From positions 3,492,501-3,556,500 of the forward strand of contig NZ_JAPJZK010000001.1 of the NCBI RefSeq assembly GCF_026309355.1: a stretch of 64,000 nucleotides of DNA, given 5' to 3'. Of the stretch, positions 37,387-46,381 are shown one piece after another. The notes below the pieces were generated by a model. It saw only the letters and a program-made list of their open reading frames with translations, was not told the DNA's origin and searched no databases. Made by a program: the position numbers and the translations under genes. Origin of the DNA: Spartinivicinus marinus. Lineage in GTDB: Bacteria; Pseudomonadota; Gammaproteobacteria; Pseudomonadales; Zooshikellaceae. Position 1 is the first letter of the stretch, and the number at the start of each line of letters is the position of its first letter.

Positions 37387-38145
37387 ATGTTGTTAACAGG
37401 CTTTTATGGCAAGCTCCCCTCCCATGGGGACTTTATCTCTCGCCGGTTGCCGCGGGAGTTTTTAGATCATTGGGATGAGTGGCTTCAAGGAGGGATGGCT
37501 CATAGCCAAAAAGTGCTTGCTGATCAATGGCTGACGTTGTACTTAAATGCGCCAGTTTGGCGCTTTTTGCTGTCCGATGGGGTTTGTGGAGAAGGTATCT
37601 GGTATGGTGTAATTATCCCTAGCATGGATAAAGTGGGGCGTTATTTTCCCTTAACCTTTGCCGGACATATTCAACAAAAAGTCAGCCCGATGAAATTAAT
37701 GGCAGAGTGTGGCTATTGGATAGAACGGTTAGAAGATATTGCCTATAGCGTACTGGATGATGACTTTGATTTAGAAACCATGGAGCAGGATCTTAATAAG
37801 CTAGGCAACCCCACAATACGACAGGTGGATGATTTATTTGCAGGCAGCTCAACCACTAAAATGCACAGCCGTCCTCATTTACAAGTGACACTTGATGCAG
37901 GAAAAGCTCGCCCTTTACAAGCAATGCCTGCTATTACAGAGTATTTAATTAATAAGCTTTTTAACAGCTACAGTTTTTGGTGGTCGCAAGGGACTACCCA
38001 AATTCAACCTGCTTTTTTATGTAGCGAAGGGCTTCCAGCGTTACCTGCATTTACTAGCCTACTTACTGGAATGTGGAATGAAGGAGGATGGTTGAACTTA
38101 GGCAATGCAATCAGTCATACTGACTCTGCCACTCTTATGGAATAA
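37387..38145 (+). CDS. tagF: T6SS post-translational repressor TagF
   Basis: 252 residues opening GFYGKLPSHGDFISRRLPREF, the TagF hallmark, with VIIPSMDKVGRYFPLT and SFWWSQGTT further on. TagF holds T6SS assembly off, in the Pseudomonas system by acting on the FHA protein. It is a stand-alone form without the fused phosphatase found in some species; pppA follows 13 bases later. Confidence 0.94.
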   Translation: MLLTGFYGKLPSHGDFISRRLPREFLDHWDEWLQGGMAHSQKVLADQWLTLYLNAPVWRFLLSDGVCGEGIWYGVIIPSMDKVGRYFPLTFAGHIQQKVSPMKLMAECGYWIERLEDIAYSVLDDDFDLETMEQDLNKLGNPTIRQVDDLFAGSSTTKMHSRPHLQVTLDAGKARPLQAMPAITEYLINKLFNSYSFWWSQGTTQIQPAFLCSEGLPALPAFTSLLTGMWNEGGWLNLGNAISHTDSATLME

Positions 38146-38157
38146 AACGACCTAACT

Positions 38158-38910
38158 ATGTCTTGCAAGCTTCGTTTTCAGTCTGCAGCTGATACCCACC
38201 CAGGAAATGTGAGAGCAATTAATGAAGATGCTTATTACAGCGGTGAAGAAAATAATATTTGGGCAATCGCTGATGGAATGGGAGGGCACTATGCCGGTGA
38301 TGTTGCCAGCCGCTTAATTATAGAGTCGCTAGCAAAGTTGCCATTGGCAAGGTCGCTAGATGAAGGTATTGAACAGATTGTCACTTCGTTAAAAGAAGTC
38401 AATCGGCGATTGCAGGAAGATATTACGATCAAGCCAGGTAATCATGTTATTGGCAGTACAGTTGTTGTTGCTTTTTTGTTTGAGAGTGAGTGTGCTTGTC
38501 TTTGGGCGGGTGATAGTCGGCTTTATGTCTATCGTGGCGATAAAGTATACCAAGTCAGTCATGATCACTCTGTCGTTCAGGAAATGGTGGATAATGGCAT
38601 CATTTCTGCTGAAGAGGCTATTACTCACCCACAGTCGAATGTGATTACTCGTGCTGTTGGTACTGAAACTGATTTAAAAGTAGACGTTAATGTTTTTGAT
38701 TTAGAGCCCGGTGATCGTTTGTTATTGTGTAGTGATGGATTATATGGCGAGTTGCCTGCATCAGAAATTAAAGCTGCATTGGATCATGAAACCCCTGAAG
38801 TGTGTGTGACAGCATTGATTGAGCAAACTATAGCTGGGCGGGCCAAAGATAATGTGACAGTGAGTGTAATTGATGTGTATGAAGAAATGTCTATAGAAGA
38901 TGAATTTTAA
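38158..38910 (+). CDS. pppA: T6SS PP2C-type phosphatase PppA
   Basis: 250 residues with all PP2C motifs: TNEDAYY-like NEDAYYSG, the metal-binding DGMGGHYAGDVAS, GDSRLYVYR, CSDGLYGELP and KDNVTVSVID. It removes the phosphate that PpkA places on the FHA protein and so switches secretion off. Encoded directly after tagF and before ppkA. Confidence 0.94.
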   Translation: MSCKLRFQSAADTHPGNVRAINEDAYYSGEENNIWAIADGMGGHYAGDVASRLIIESLAKLPLARSLDEGIEQIVTSLKEVNRRLQEDITIKPGNHVIGSTVVVAFLFESECACLWAGDSRLYVYRGDKVYQVSHDHSVVQEMVDNGIISAEEAITHPQSNVITRAVGTETDLKVDVNVFDLEPGDRLLLCSDGLYGELPASEIKAALDHETPEVCVTALIEQTIAGRAKDNVTVSVIDVYEEMSIEDEF

Positions 38911-38952
38911 AAAATCCCCGGTCCTCTTCCATTTAATAGATTAGTAATACAC

Positions 38953-41589
38953 ATGGCATCAGATAAAACACAGCATAAAAAAATAAAGTTAGGTAGTAAA
39001 TATGAAGTGCCAACCGATGGTGTTGACGAGCAAAAAAATGGTCGGCCTTCAGTGCAGGAAGATAAAACCGAGCTGGTAAACAATGACAAAACGCAATTAG
39101 TTGATAATGATAAAACGGTTGTTACCCATCCTCCCCGTCAGCAAGACAAAGCAGCTGCCATTAATCAAACTGAAAATAAAGTTGCAGATGAGAAAGTAGT
39201 AGAGGATAAAACAGTCGTTACTGGTCAGCATACGGCTGCTTCTTTAGCTAACAGTGAATCTACCGTACAAAGTACTCCTGCACCACCAGATGATATTACT
39301 CAATTATCTGGTAGGCCAATTACTTCCAGGCCTTTGACTAATAGCAGCTTTCCTAGTAGCGGTCCTCGTAGGGCCTCTATAGGGATTGGCTCAATACTTA
39401 AAGAACGCTTTGAGCTTACCAAAGTACTCGGCTCTGGTGGTATGGGGGTGGTGTATAAAGCACTGGATCGACGCAAACAGGAAGCCAATGATCGACAGCC
39501 TTATGTAGCTATTAAAGTATTAAATGAAGAGTTTCGTCAGCATCCAGAATCGCTGGTGGCTTTACAACGAGAATCCAGTAAAGCTCAGGAGCTAGCACAC
39601 CCGAATATTGCCACTGTTTATGATTTTGATCGAGAAAATGACGTGGTTTTTATGACCATGGAATGGTTGCAGGGTAAAGCCTTGGACGAATTAATTCGGG
39701 AAGATTACCCGGATGGCATGCCTATGCAGAAAATGCTGAAAATAGCTCGCAGTGTAGCCAGTGGTTTGAGTTATGCCCATAAACGAGGAATTATTCATTC
39801 AGACTTTAAGCCCAGTAACGTATTTGTACTCACCGATGGCACTGCTAAAGTATTTGATTTTGGTATCGCTAGGGCGGCCTCTAACCAAGGCCATGGTGAA
39901 GGTGACCAGACCCTATTTGATGCAGGCCAGTTAGGTGCATTAACCCCAGCCTATGCCAGTTTGGAAATGCTATTAGGGCAAGAACCGGATATACGAGATG
40001 ATTTGTATGCCTTTGCTTGTGTAATTTACGAATGTATAACTGGCAAGCATCCTTTTAATAAATTATCAGCCTTAAAGGCGCGAGAAGAAAAAAAACAACC
40101 GGCTAAAATCAAGCAGCTTTCTAGTAATCAATGGAAAGCCTTAGCCAGTGCTTTAGCATTTAGTAAAGAAAACCGACCTAACACAGTAGAAGCATTTATA
40201 GGCACGTTTGCTGGGCAACCTAAACGAAAGGCGCTGACTTTGGTGGGTGTACTAGTGGCTGTTGTACTAGGAGTAGCCCCTGTTGGTTATAATATGGTTA
40301 AGTCAGTTCTTGCTAATCAACAGGCTAACGAGGTTATTCGTGCTATACATCAATTACCGTCTGAGCGGGCGTTAGAAGCTTTTAGTTTAATTGAGCAAGA
40401 AGAGTCAAATGTTCAAGAAAAAATAATCGAAGAAGCGAAAAAAACAATATTAGAATTATTAGAAGCTAAAGCTATGCAACATATCTCCGCCGTAAATCAG
40501 CGTTTTGACTTTGCTGGGGCAAGAAATGTGATTTCTCAAGGTAAACGCTACTATCCAGACTCTGCACAATTAAATGCATTATTTGATAAACTTCAAGCTC
40601 GTCAAGATCAGTTAATTAATAGTTTTTATCAGGAATTTAACGCGTTACTGGATGAAAATAAAATATATCCAAAAGAAAGTGAGCGAGATGTCTTGGATAT
40701 AATTGCAGTGGTGAGAAAAATAGACCCTGAGCATATTATGTTATCTGACCCACGACTAGCTATTGCTTATAGTTCTGCTGCATCCGAAGCAATTCGTAAA
40801 GGTAACGTTGATTTAGCTGATAAAATTTTGGCGACAGCTATTTTACTTTATCCAGAAGATAAGCGTTTAATTAATTTAGTTGATAGCATCAAAGTGTTGC
40901 GAAGTCAGGATGCCCAAGCGGCCGCCAGTAGCTCGGTAAATAATATTTTAGCGAGTAATAGCCTAGAAAATATTAAGGATGATATTGAGCAATTATTACG
41001 AAAGCCATTCAGTCATGACAACTGGAGTATGGAGCTTGAGCAAAAATATTTGGCCGTCAAGTCAAAATTAACCAATGGTGATGATTGGTTGATGAGTATT
41101 CAACAGCAAATGGCTTTAGCTTATTTAGAGCATGCTAAGCAAATGCGCCAAGCTCAACGCTATTCAGCTGCCCGAAATAATCTAAAAAAAGCTTATAATT
41201 TAGCGCCAAATTTATTTGGTTTGTCTGACGAGCAAGTGATTCTAAAGGCATCTGAAGCTGCTTATAAAGCAGAGTTACAAGCCTCTAATCGATCTGCACA
41301 AGTGAAAGCATTAAAGACTCAGTTTGCTATTCAAGTAAAGGCAAGAGATGAAAAAGGTGCTGAGCGTTCGTATCAAAAATTACGTCGGTTGCTTGGTGCA
41401 AATGATAAGTTTATGCTGAAAGACTCACTAGAGTATATGGCTAAACTGTATCATAATTTAGCTGAGCACCATGCCAAAGCCGGTGATTATCAACAAGCCA
41501 TTCGGTTTACTAATAAAGGCCTACAATATCACCCCAATAGCCGTTTATTGCTTAAAACAAAAGAAAAGTATCAGAAGTTAACTCAGTGA
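38953..41589 (+). CDS. ppkA: T6SS serine/threonine kinase PpkA
   Basis: 878 residues. A variable N terminus with repeats of DKT(Q/E/V)LV type, then a kinase domain (about 150-415): glycine loop LGSGGMGVVYKA, VAIKV lysine, catalytic loop HSDFKPSNV and DFGIARA. The usual HRD arginine is Ser, so it is a non-RD kinase. One membrane helix is near 425-445, followed by a long periplasmic helical repeat region (TPR-like) instead of the VWA domain of Pseudomonas PpkA. It activates the T6SS by phosphorylating the FHA protein. Confidence 0.9.
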   Translation: MASDKTQHKKIKLGSKYEVPTDGVDEQKNGRPSVQEDKTELVNNDKTQLVDNDKTVVTHPPRQQDKAAAINQTENKVADEKVVEDKTVVTGQHTAASLANSESTVQSTPAPPDDITQLSGRPITSRPLTNSSFPSSGPRRASIGIGSILKERFELTKVLGSGGMGVVYKALDRRKQEANDRQPYVAIKVLNEEFRQHPESLVALQRESSKAQELAHPNIATVYDFDRENDVVFMTMEWLQGKALDELIREDYPDGMPMQKMLKIARSVASGLSYAHKRGIIHSDFKPSNVFVLTDGTAKVFDFGIARAASNQGHGEGDQTLFDAGQLGALTPAYASLEMLLGQEPDIRDDLYAFACVIYECITGKHPFNKLSALKAREEKKQPAKIKQLSSNQWKALASALAFSKENRPNTVEAFIGTFAGQPKRKALTLVGVLVAVVLGVAPVGYNMVKSVLANQQANEVIRAIHQLPSERALEAFSLIEQEESNVQEKIIEEAKKTILELLEAKAMQHISAVNQRFDFAGARNVISQGKRYYPDSAQLNALFDKLQARQDQLINSFYQEFNALLDENKIYPKESERDVLDIIAVVRKIDPEHIMLSDPRLAIAYSSAASEAIRKGNVDLADKILATAILLYPEDKRLINLVDSIKVLRSQDAQAAASSSVNNILASNSLENIKDDIEQLLRKPFSHDNWSMELEQKYLAVKSKLTNGDDWLMSIQQQMALAYLEHAKQMRQAQRYSAARNNLKKAYNLAPNLFGLSDEQVILKASEAAYKAELQASNRSAQVKALKTQFAIQVKARDEKGAERSYQKLRRLLGANDKFMLKDSLEYMAKLYHNLAEHHAKAGDYQQAIRFTNKGLQYHPNSRLLLKTKEKYQKLTQ

Positions 41590-41603
41590 GCTTAGTAAAG
41601 TGT

Positions 41604-41673
41604 AATCAAAGCGAATGTGCTGGCACGGCTACTGAATTGCGAGCCTGCATAAGGTAAAGCCAACGCTTTGATT
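41604..41673. repeat. inverted repeat after ppkA
   Basis: AATCAAAGCG (41604-41613) is perfectly inverted as CGCTTTGATT (41664-41673), with a 50-base loop. It lies just after the ppkA stop and may close the T6SS transcript or be a regulator site; there is no T-run. Confidence 0.4.
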
Positions 41674-41774
41674 GTGAGCGGACCAAAAGACTACATCGAA
41701 CAACTAAAGATACCCTTTATAAAATATAGTCATTTATAGCCATATTAAAATAATAAAAAATCATATATTTCCCA

Positions 41775-41803
41775 GTTGAACTCATAGTAAGAGAACCCAT
41801 CAT
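41775..41803 (+). promoter_or_regulatory. sigma-32-like heat-shock promoter before the hsp20 pair
   Basis: GTTGAA (41775-41780) and CCCATCAT (41796-41803) are 15 bases apart. This is close to the sigma-32 pattern CTTGAA - 13 to 17 bases - CCCCATNT, and it lies 40 bases before the first small heat-shock gene. Confidence 0.5.
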
Positions 41804-41842
41804 ATTTGTTGAAAATAAATTATATTTAAGGAGGTGGTTGTT

Positions 41843-42430
41843 GTGAGCAATATACAGCGAGTGAGAGTTCTATATATTGTTATTGGCTTGTGTGCTGCTG
41901 CAATTGTGGGACTGACTTTTACTACGTGGAAGCTGTCTTCTGAACTTAAAACAGTTGAGGCTAGTGTGCCTGCTACATCAAATACCATAGTCAAACCACT
42001 TCCAGCACCTTGGCCTAAAGATATTGATCCATGGTTGAACAATTGGGATCCATCTGGTCATTTTTCAGTGTTGCAAAAACGTTTAGATGATGTCATGAGG
42101 GCAATGTTACCAGATAGTTCCTTCTTTAATATGCAAGGTTTTGGTTATTCTAGTTCAAATCCTGAAATTAAAATGGATGAAACGGAAACTGAATATAAAG
42201 TCACAATATCGGTTCCTGAAGAGAGAGATGTTGAAGTTAATACAGAATTAAAGGACAACTTCTTGACTATAAATGGAAAAGTTAAAAGTCAACAAGATAA
42301 CCGGCAGAGTAGGCTTTTCTATACAAGCCAGTTTTCTCAGTCTATTACTTTAATGGAACCAGTGGATCATGCAAAGATGAAGCTAGATAATAAAAAACAC
42401 GAAGTTGTTGTTACTATTCCGAAGGTATAA
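41843..42430 (+). CDS. small heat-shock protein (Hsp20) with N-terminal membrane anchor
   Basis: 195 residues from the GTG at 41843, which has AAGGAGG eight bases ahead. An earlier GTG at 41834 overlaps that RBS. The N terminus is a membrane helix (VLYIVIGLCAAAIVGLTFT). Residues about 100-195 are an alpha-crystallin domain (EYKVTISVPEERDVEVNTEL, FLTINGKV, and a final VVVTIPKV). An extracytoplasmic, anchored Hsp20 is unusual. It is followed by a conventional hsp20 gene. Confidence 0.85.
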   Translation: MSNIQRVRVLYIVIGLCAAAIVGLTFTTWKLSSELKTVEASVPATSNTIVKPLPAPWPKDIDPWLNNWDPSGHFSVLQKRLDDVMRAMLPDSSFFNMQGFGYSSSNPEIKMDETETEYKVTISVPEERDVEVNTELKDNFLTINGKVKSQQDNRQSRLFYTSQFSQSITLMEPVDHAKMKLDNKKHEVVVTIPKV

Positions 42431-42605
42431 CAGTGTTCGTGTTAGTCAATAATAATGATGATGGCGAGTAATTGTAGGTATATTTATCTGTAATTCAATC
42501 AATTAGTTAAAAGGAGGAATAGTCCTAAGTTGAATAGATACAAAAAATAGACTTATAGCATGTCTTTATTTGACTGGTATTAACCTAATAAAAGGAGACT
42601 ATGTG

Positions 42606-43151
42606 ATGAATGTTAAAAACTTAATCCCCTGGAATTGGCTAAAAAAAGAAGAAGAGAGAGACAATAAGCAATTAAGCGCTAATAGTCCCCGTGATCCAAT
42701 GGCAAATCCATTGATACAATTCCATCGGGATGTAGATAGGTTATTTGACAGTATGTTCAAAGGAGTTGGCTTACCCAACTTTTCAGAGGAATGGTCAAAG
42801 CTGCCTAATAATATGTTTAAACCAAATATTGATATTAGTGCAAAGGACAAGGAATACTTAATTAGTGTGGAAGTCCCTGGTGTTGATGAAAAAGATATCA
42901 AACTTGAAATGAGAGATAACTCATTAATTATTAGTGGCGAAAAGAAACATGAAAAAGAAGACAAAGAGGAGCATCTTTATCGAGTAGAACGAAGCTATGG
43001 TCACTTCCAGCGAATATTAGCAATTCCAGAAGATGCAAATGTTGAAGAGATTAATGCATCGTTTAAAAATGGTGTTTTATGCATATCATTACCTAGAAAA
43101 GAGCTGCCTGACAGTAAAACGAAGCAAATAGAGATAAAAAAAGCCAGCTAA
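42606..43151 (+). CDS. small heat-shock protein Hsp20
   Basis: 181 residues from the ATG at 42606, with AAGGAG about nine bases ahead; the frame is open upstream to 42570. The N-terminal region contains DRLFDSMFKGVGLP. The alpha-crystallin domain is complete: DISAKDKEYLISVEVPGVDE, LIISGEKKHE, and VLCISLPRKE at the end. A holdase chaperone in the cytoplasm. It probably shares the heat-shock promoter of the preceding gene. Confidence 0.92.
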   Translation: MNVKNLIPWNWLKKEEERDNKQLSANSPRDPMANPLIQFHRDVDRLFDSMFKGVGLPNFSEEWSKLPNNMFKPNIDISAKDKEYLISVEVPGVDEKDIKLEMRDNSLIISGEKKHEKEDKEEHLYRVERSYGHFQRILAIPEDANVEEINASFKNGVLCISLPRKELPDSKTKQIEIKKAS

Positions 43152-43177
43152 CTGAATAACTAGGTCCGATATATGTC

Positions 43178-43219
43178 GGTATCTTGGGTTATGCCCAGTA
43201 GAGTATAACTCAAGATACC
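43178..43219. terminator. bidirectional stem-loop between hsp20 and protease gene
   Basis: GGTATCTTGGGTTAT (43178-43192) pairs with ATAACTCAAGATACC (43205-43219), with one mismatch. It is placed between convergent genes. Confidence 0.65.
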
Positions 43220-43251
43220 AGTGCTTTTAAGTTATAGCGAAATGTTCGTAA

Positions 43252-44070
43252 TTAAGGAACTATCCCCGTTTGTTGAGTAATCCAACTATTGTAGCTATGG
43301 GTTTTGGTAAATACACTAGTGCTTGCGCATCTTTCCCCCCAGCTAACTGTACCTATACTATAGAAGTTGCCTTGATAAGAAGTAACAAAAGGTCCTCCAC
43401 TGTCACCATTGCAAGCTGAAGGATAAGAATATCCTGCACAAATTGCTGAGTTTGGTACGGGGAATCTAAGCTGCTGCTGACAGGCTTGGTTAGAAATAAT
43501 CTGTAACGAAGCTGCTAATAGCTGATTGCTACCTTGACCGCCGTGATAAGTTGCTCCCCATCCAGAAACTACCCCAGACTGCCCTACAGAAGCCGTATTA
43601 TTCATGACTTCATTAGTGGGAAGTTTCGCGGGTATGTAACGTGAATCAGCAGGGTAGGATAAACGCACTAAACCAATATCCCAGCCACTGCGAATGTTTT
43701 GCATACCCATCCAATATGGATGAATAATAATTTGGCTGATAGGAATAGTTTGGCCTTCTCTACTATTATTAACCCGTGTTGCTCCAACCCGAACGGTTAA
43801 GTTATAAATATTAGCTTGATCAATACAGTGAGCCGCAGTTAAAACCCAATAAGGATCAATTAAGGTGCCACCACACCCTTGTCGTCCATTCATTAGTAAC
43901 ATGGCTTGATAAGGGCGAGCCCCTGCTGATGTTGGAGAGCCTCCGACAATTGTAGGTGGGCTTCGATCAGGTTGGCTAAAACCTATTTCAGCAAGAGCTG
44001 GTTTTGCTGCGGAAAGAGCTAATAAACAAGAAGACAGATAAATGTAAGATCGTAAGGTTATTTTTTTCAT
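43252..44070 (-). CDS. secreted trypsin-fold serine protease
   Basis: 272 residues with a signal peptide (about 1-27, ending KPALA). The activation site is IVGG at 41-44. The catalytic triad is complete: His81 in LTAAHCID, Asp131 in DIGLVRL, Ser224 in NGDSGGP. Cysteine pairs fit the S1 family (GCGGTL, AAHC, ACQQQ, ICAG, SACNGDS). The residue six before the catalytic Ser, which sets specificity, is Ser218 and not Asp, so chymotrypsin-like rather than Arg/Lys cleavage is expected. Exported, probably degradative. Confidence 0.93.
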   Translation of the reverse strand: MKKITLRSYIYLSSCLLALSAAKPALAEIGFSQPDRSPPTIVGGSPTSAGARPYQAMLLMNGRQGCGGTLIDPYWVLTAAHCIDQANIYNLTVRVGATRVNNSREGQTIPISQIIIHPYWMGMQNIRSGWDIGLVRLSYPADSRYIPAKLPTNEVMNNTASVGQSGVVSGWGATYHGGQGSNQLLAASLQIISNQACQQQLRFPVPNSAICAGYSYPSACNGDSGGPFVTSYQGNFYSIGTVSWGERCASTSVFTKTHSYNSWITQQTGIVP

Positions 44071-44958
44071 TATAATTTCCTTTTTATTTTTATTATTGCT
44101 CTGGTTAGTCAGGCTTGTTACACAATTTATTACAACAAGATTGTTAGACTATATTTTTGGTATTAGAGGTGACCTAGAGTCTAAAAATAAATAGCGTTGA
44201 TTGGTGGCTCTTACTAGCTGATGTGTAACCGTAGCTAGTTATATAATAAAAAGAATAGTTATGATTGATAAATGTTCGACTGTATAGACTAAAGCTTAGC
44301 TAATTAAATCTATAAACATCAAAAAGTGACTATACCTTTCTCGAATGATTTTTAGGGTTTGTTGTTGTTGCTAAGCACCAAGGATGGTGTGAATGCAGTT
44401 TATACAGGAGCAATAAACTGTCTTCACCCCAATCATTTATAAAAACATAAACTCATGGGGGCAAGTCTGATACAGCAAGACTTGCGGTAGCTACTTTAAT
44501 TGATATAAAAAGTGCTACTGGAACTCATCGCTCAACGGCTTCCCCTAAAAACCATTCGCTTTGGCTATATTTTGGTTGGTGTTTTGTAAAGAATGTAAAT
44601 TTCATTTTACTTATGAATTATTGTAAAAGACAAATCTGTAAGACTTTTATCAGGTTGGTTAAATAAACAATAAAACAGCATAAACTTGATTTTAATTGTT
44701 AATTTATTAAATAGATAAGGGGTTGGATGTAATTTTTTTTCAGAGTGCTAGCACACTCAGTGCTGATAACTTTTGATGTGGCGCTCTTCCTGATGGCGTC
44801 TACACTGTTATTCAACCATTGTCGTCGGTGCAGCCGCTATTCCATTCGCTTTGGCATTGGTTAGCCTTTGACTAAACTGGTTACCTTTGACTGAGAAACT
44901 AATAGGGGCTGTGTGATTTTTAACGATTATAGTTAGCTGTATTGAAAGGTAATAGACT
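44071..44958. other. 888-base gap upstream of hcp
   Basis: No credible gene; a minus-strand open frame at 44808-45026 is an antisense shadow of the hcp start. It contains one copy of a dispersed structured repeat (about 44425-44451), directly followed by a perfect hairpin GCAAGTCT/AGACTTGC (44461-44485), and a perfect palindrome GTGCTAGCAC at 44745-44754. It should also hold the hcp promoter. Confidence 0.5.
44425..44455. repeat. structured dispersed repeat, copy A
   Basis: CACCCCAATCATTTATAAAA followed by ACATAAACTCATGGGG. It pairs as CCCCA/TGGGG plus an inner TTTAT/ATAAA stem. Related to copies at 49831 and 63547, with matching spacing and a changed but still paired inner stem. Confidence 0.5.
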
Positions 44959-45474
44959 ATGCCAACTCCCGCGTATATGACCATTGAAGGCGAAAAGCAA
45001 GGTTTAATCACAGCAGGCACCTTCACTGAGGATTCAGTGGGGAATATTTATCAAGAAGGCCATGAAGATCAGATTTTGGTTGAAGCATTTCGTCATGATG
45101 TCATCTTACCTCGAGACCCTCAAAGTGGTCAGCCAACGGGCCAACGGGTTCACCAACCGTTAGTGATTACCAAAGTATTTGATAAAAGTTCACCTTTACT
45201 TTACAACGCGCTGACCAGTGGTGAAAAATTGCCCAAATGTAAGATCGATTGGTATCGTACTTCTGCCCAAGGCACTCAGGAGCATTATTTCACCATAGAG
45301 CTAGAGGATGCCATTATTGTGGCAATAAATGCTTCAATGCCAAACTGCCAAGATCCAGGTGTAGCCCACTTTACCCATCTTGAAGATATTCATTTTACTT
45401 ATCGGAAAATTACCTGGACTCACGAAGTGTGTGGTACTGAGGGGCATGATGACTGGCGGGTATTAAAAACCTAA
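44959..45474 (+). CDS. hcp: T6SS tube protein Hcp
   Basis: 171 residues starting MPTPAYMTIEGEKQGLITAG, the standard Hcp start, with PRDPQSGQPTGQRVHQPL and KVFDKSSPLLYNAL. Hexamers of it form the inner tube and also carry small effectors. It stands alone in its unit, away from the structural operon, and is followed by a large palindromic element. Length matches the family (about 170). Confidence 0.96.
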   Translation: MPTPAYMTIEGEKQGLITAGTFTEDSVGNIYQEGHEDQILVEAFRHDVILPRDPQSGQPTGQRVHQPLVITKVFDKSSPLLYNALTSGEKLPKCKIDWYRTSAQGTQEHYFTIELEDAIIVAINASMPNCQDPGVAHFTHLEDIHFTYRKITWTHEVCGTEGHDDWRVLKT

Positions 45475-45490
45475 AATAATTTGGTGTGTG

Positions 45491-45598
45491 ATATAGGGGT
45501 AACAAGGTATTCTTCCTCCGCTCTAAAAGGCCTTCCTTGGCCTTTAGAGCTAAAGCTGTTCCCGACAGCAGCTGCAGAATACCCTGTTACCCCATATC
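45491..45598. terminator. three-way-junction palindrome after hcp
   Basis: The outer arms ATATAGGGGTAACAAGGTAT (from 45491) and its inverse ending in TGTTACCCCATAT (to 45598) pair over about 22 bases with one bulge and one mismatch. Inside are two further hairpins: GCTCTAAAAGGCC/GGCCTTTAGAGC (45520-45550) and GCTGT/ACAGC (45555-45569). It separates hcp from a convergent lipoprotein gene, so it can serve as terminator, but it is far more elaborate than needed. Confidence 0.65.
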
Positions 45599-45625
45599 TG
45601 TTGGCTTCTGTGGATAGCAAAAAGA

Positions 45626-46381
45626 CTAGAAGCAACTGGCTGTTTGGCTGACAGCTCTCATATAATTGCTTGCCAGTTGTTGCTTGTCTCTCGCGGAGGC
45701 TTGAATAATCCTTCCTACTAACTGGTCTTGTCTGCCACTGCTAAATAGGCTGGATACATCGCTTGCCGCTGAACTGACATAATCATCTAAATCCCAAACC
45801 CCTGCTTTTGATTGATTGCTTAGGCTTAGACTATCTAACAAATTAAGCTGCAGTTGTTGATCGTGATAAACCAAAATTTGTTTTGCACCTGATTCAATCA
45901 AACTAAATCGATGGTTGCCACAGTGTTTGGGAAACTGGTAGCTACAGAAGGTTTGTTGAGTACTACCGCGATTAAATTGCAAGGGTTGATTTAGCTGCTG
46001 TTTGGTACAGTGTACGGCAACGGTTTTAGAAATTTTGTTAATTGTATAAGAAGATGGCCTGTTACTAAATGGCTGGCGAGTTGCGCTGCTTGGAGGTGGG
46101 CGACGGCTGCTAGTCGGTTGGCGGTAATCGGGTGCTGACTGCCCAGGCCTGATGTAATGTACATCACTTTCAGTACGTTGAAGAGGTTGAGTTTCTGGCT
46201 GGGAGCTTGTTGGTTGTGGTTGGCTGACAGGAGCAGGCTTTTTGGTTTGGACCACTACATTAGCTGGTTCAGAGGCGCCAACCGGGCGATAGCTTTTAGC
46301 GCCGGTACCGCAGCCACTGATAACGATGGATAACAAACCAAAAGCTAAGTAACGAGTTGTTATATTAAAGGCAGTGTTCAT
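45626..46381 (-). CDS. lipoprotein of unknown function between hcp and vgrG
   Basis: 251 residues from the ATG at 46381, which has GGAAAG ahead; a TTG at 46393 also opens the frame. The lipobox VISGC gives Cys24. A Pro/Gln/Ser-rich linker (about 45-120) is followed by a folded domain with cysteines (VAVHCTKQQL, TFCSYQFPKHCGNHRF) and a helical end (ASNYMRAVSQTASCF). I do not recognise the family. Its position between T6SS export genes is suggestive only. Confidence 0.7.
   Translation of the reverse strand: MNTAFNITTRYLAFGLLSIVISGCGTGAKSYRPVGASEPANVVVQTKKPAPVSQPQPTSSQPETQPLQRTESDVHYIRPGQSAPDYRQPTSSRRPPPSSATRQPFSNRPSSYTINKISKTVAVHCTKQQLNQPLQFNRGSTQQTFCSYQFPKHCGNHRFSLIESGAKQILVYHDQQLQLNLLDSLSLSNQSKAGVWDLDDYVSSAASDVSSLFSSGRQDQLVGRIIQASARDKQQLASNYMRAVSQTASCF

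Noticed and set aside
44808-45026. 72-codon minus-strand frame before hcp
   Set aside because: It overlaps the hcp start and has no family features.
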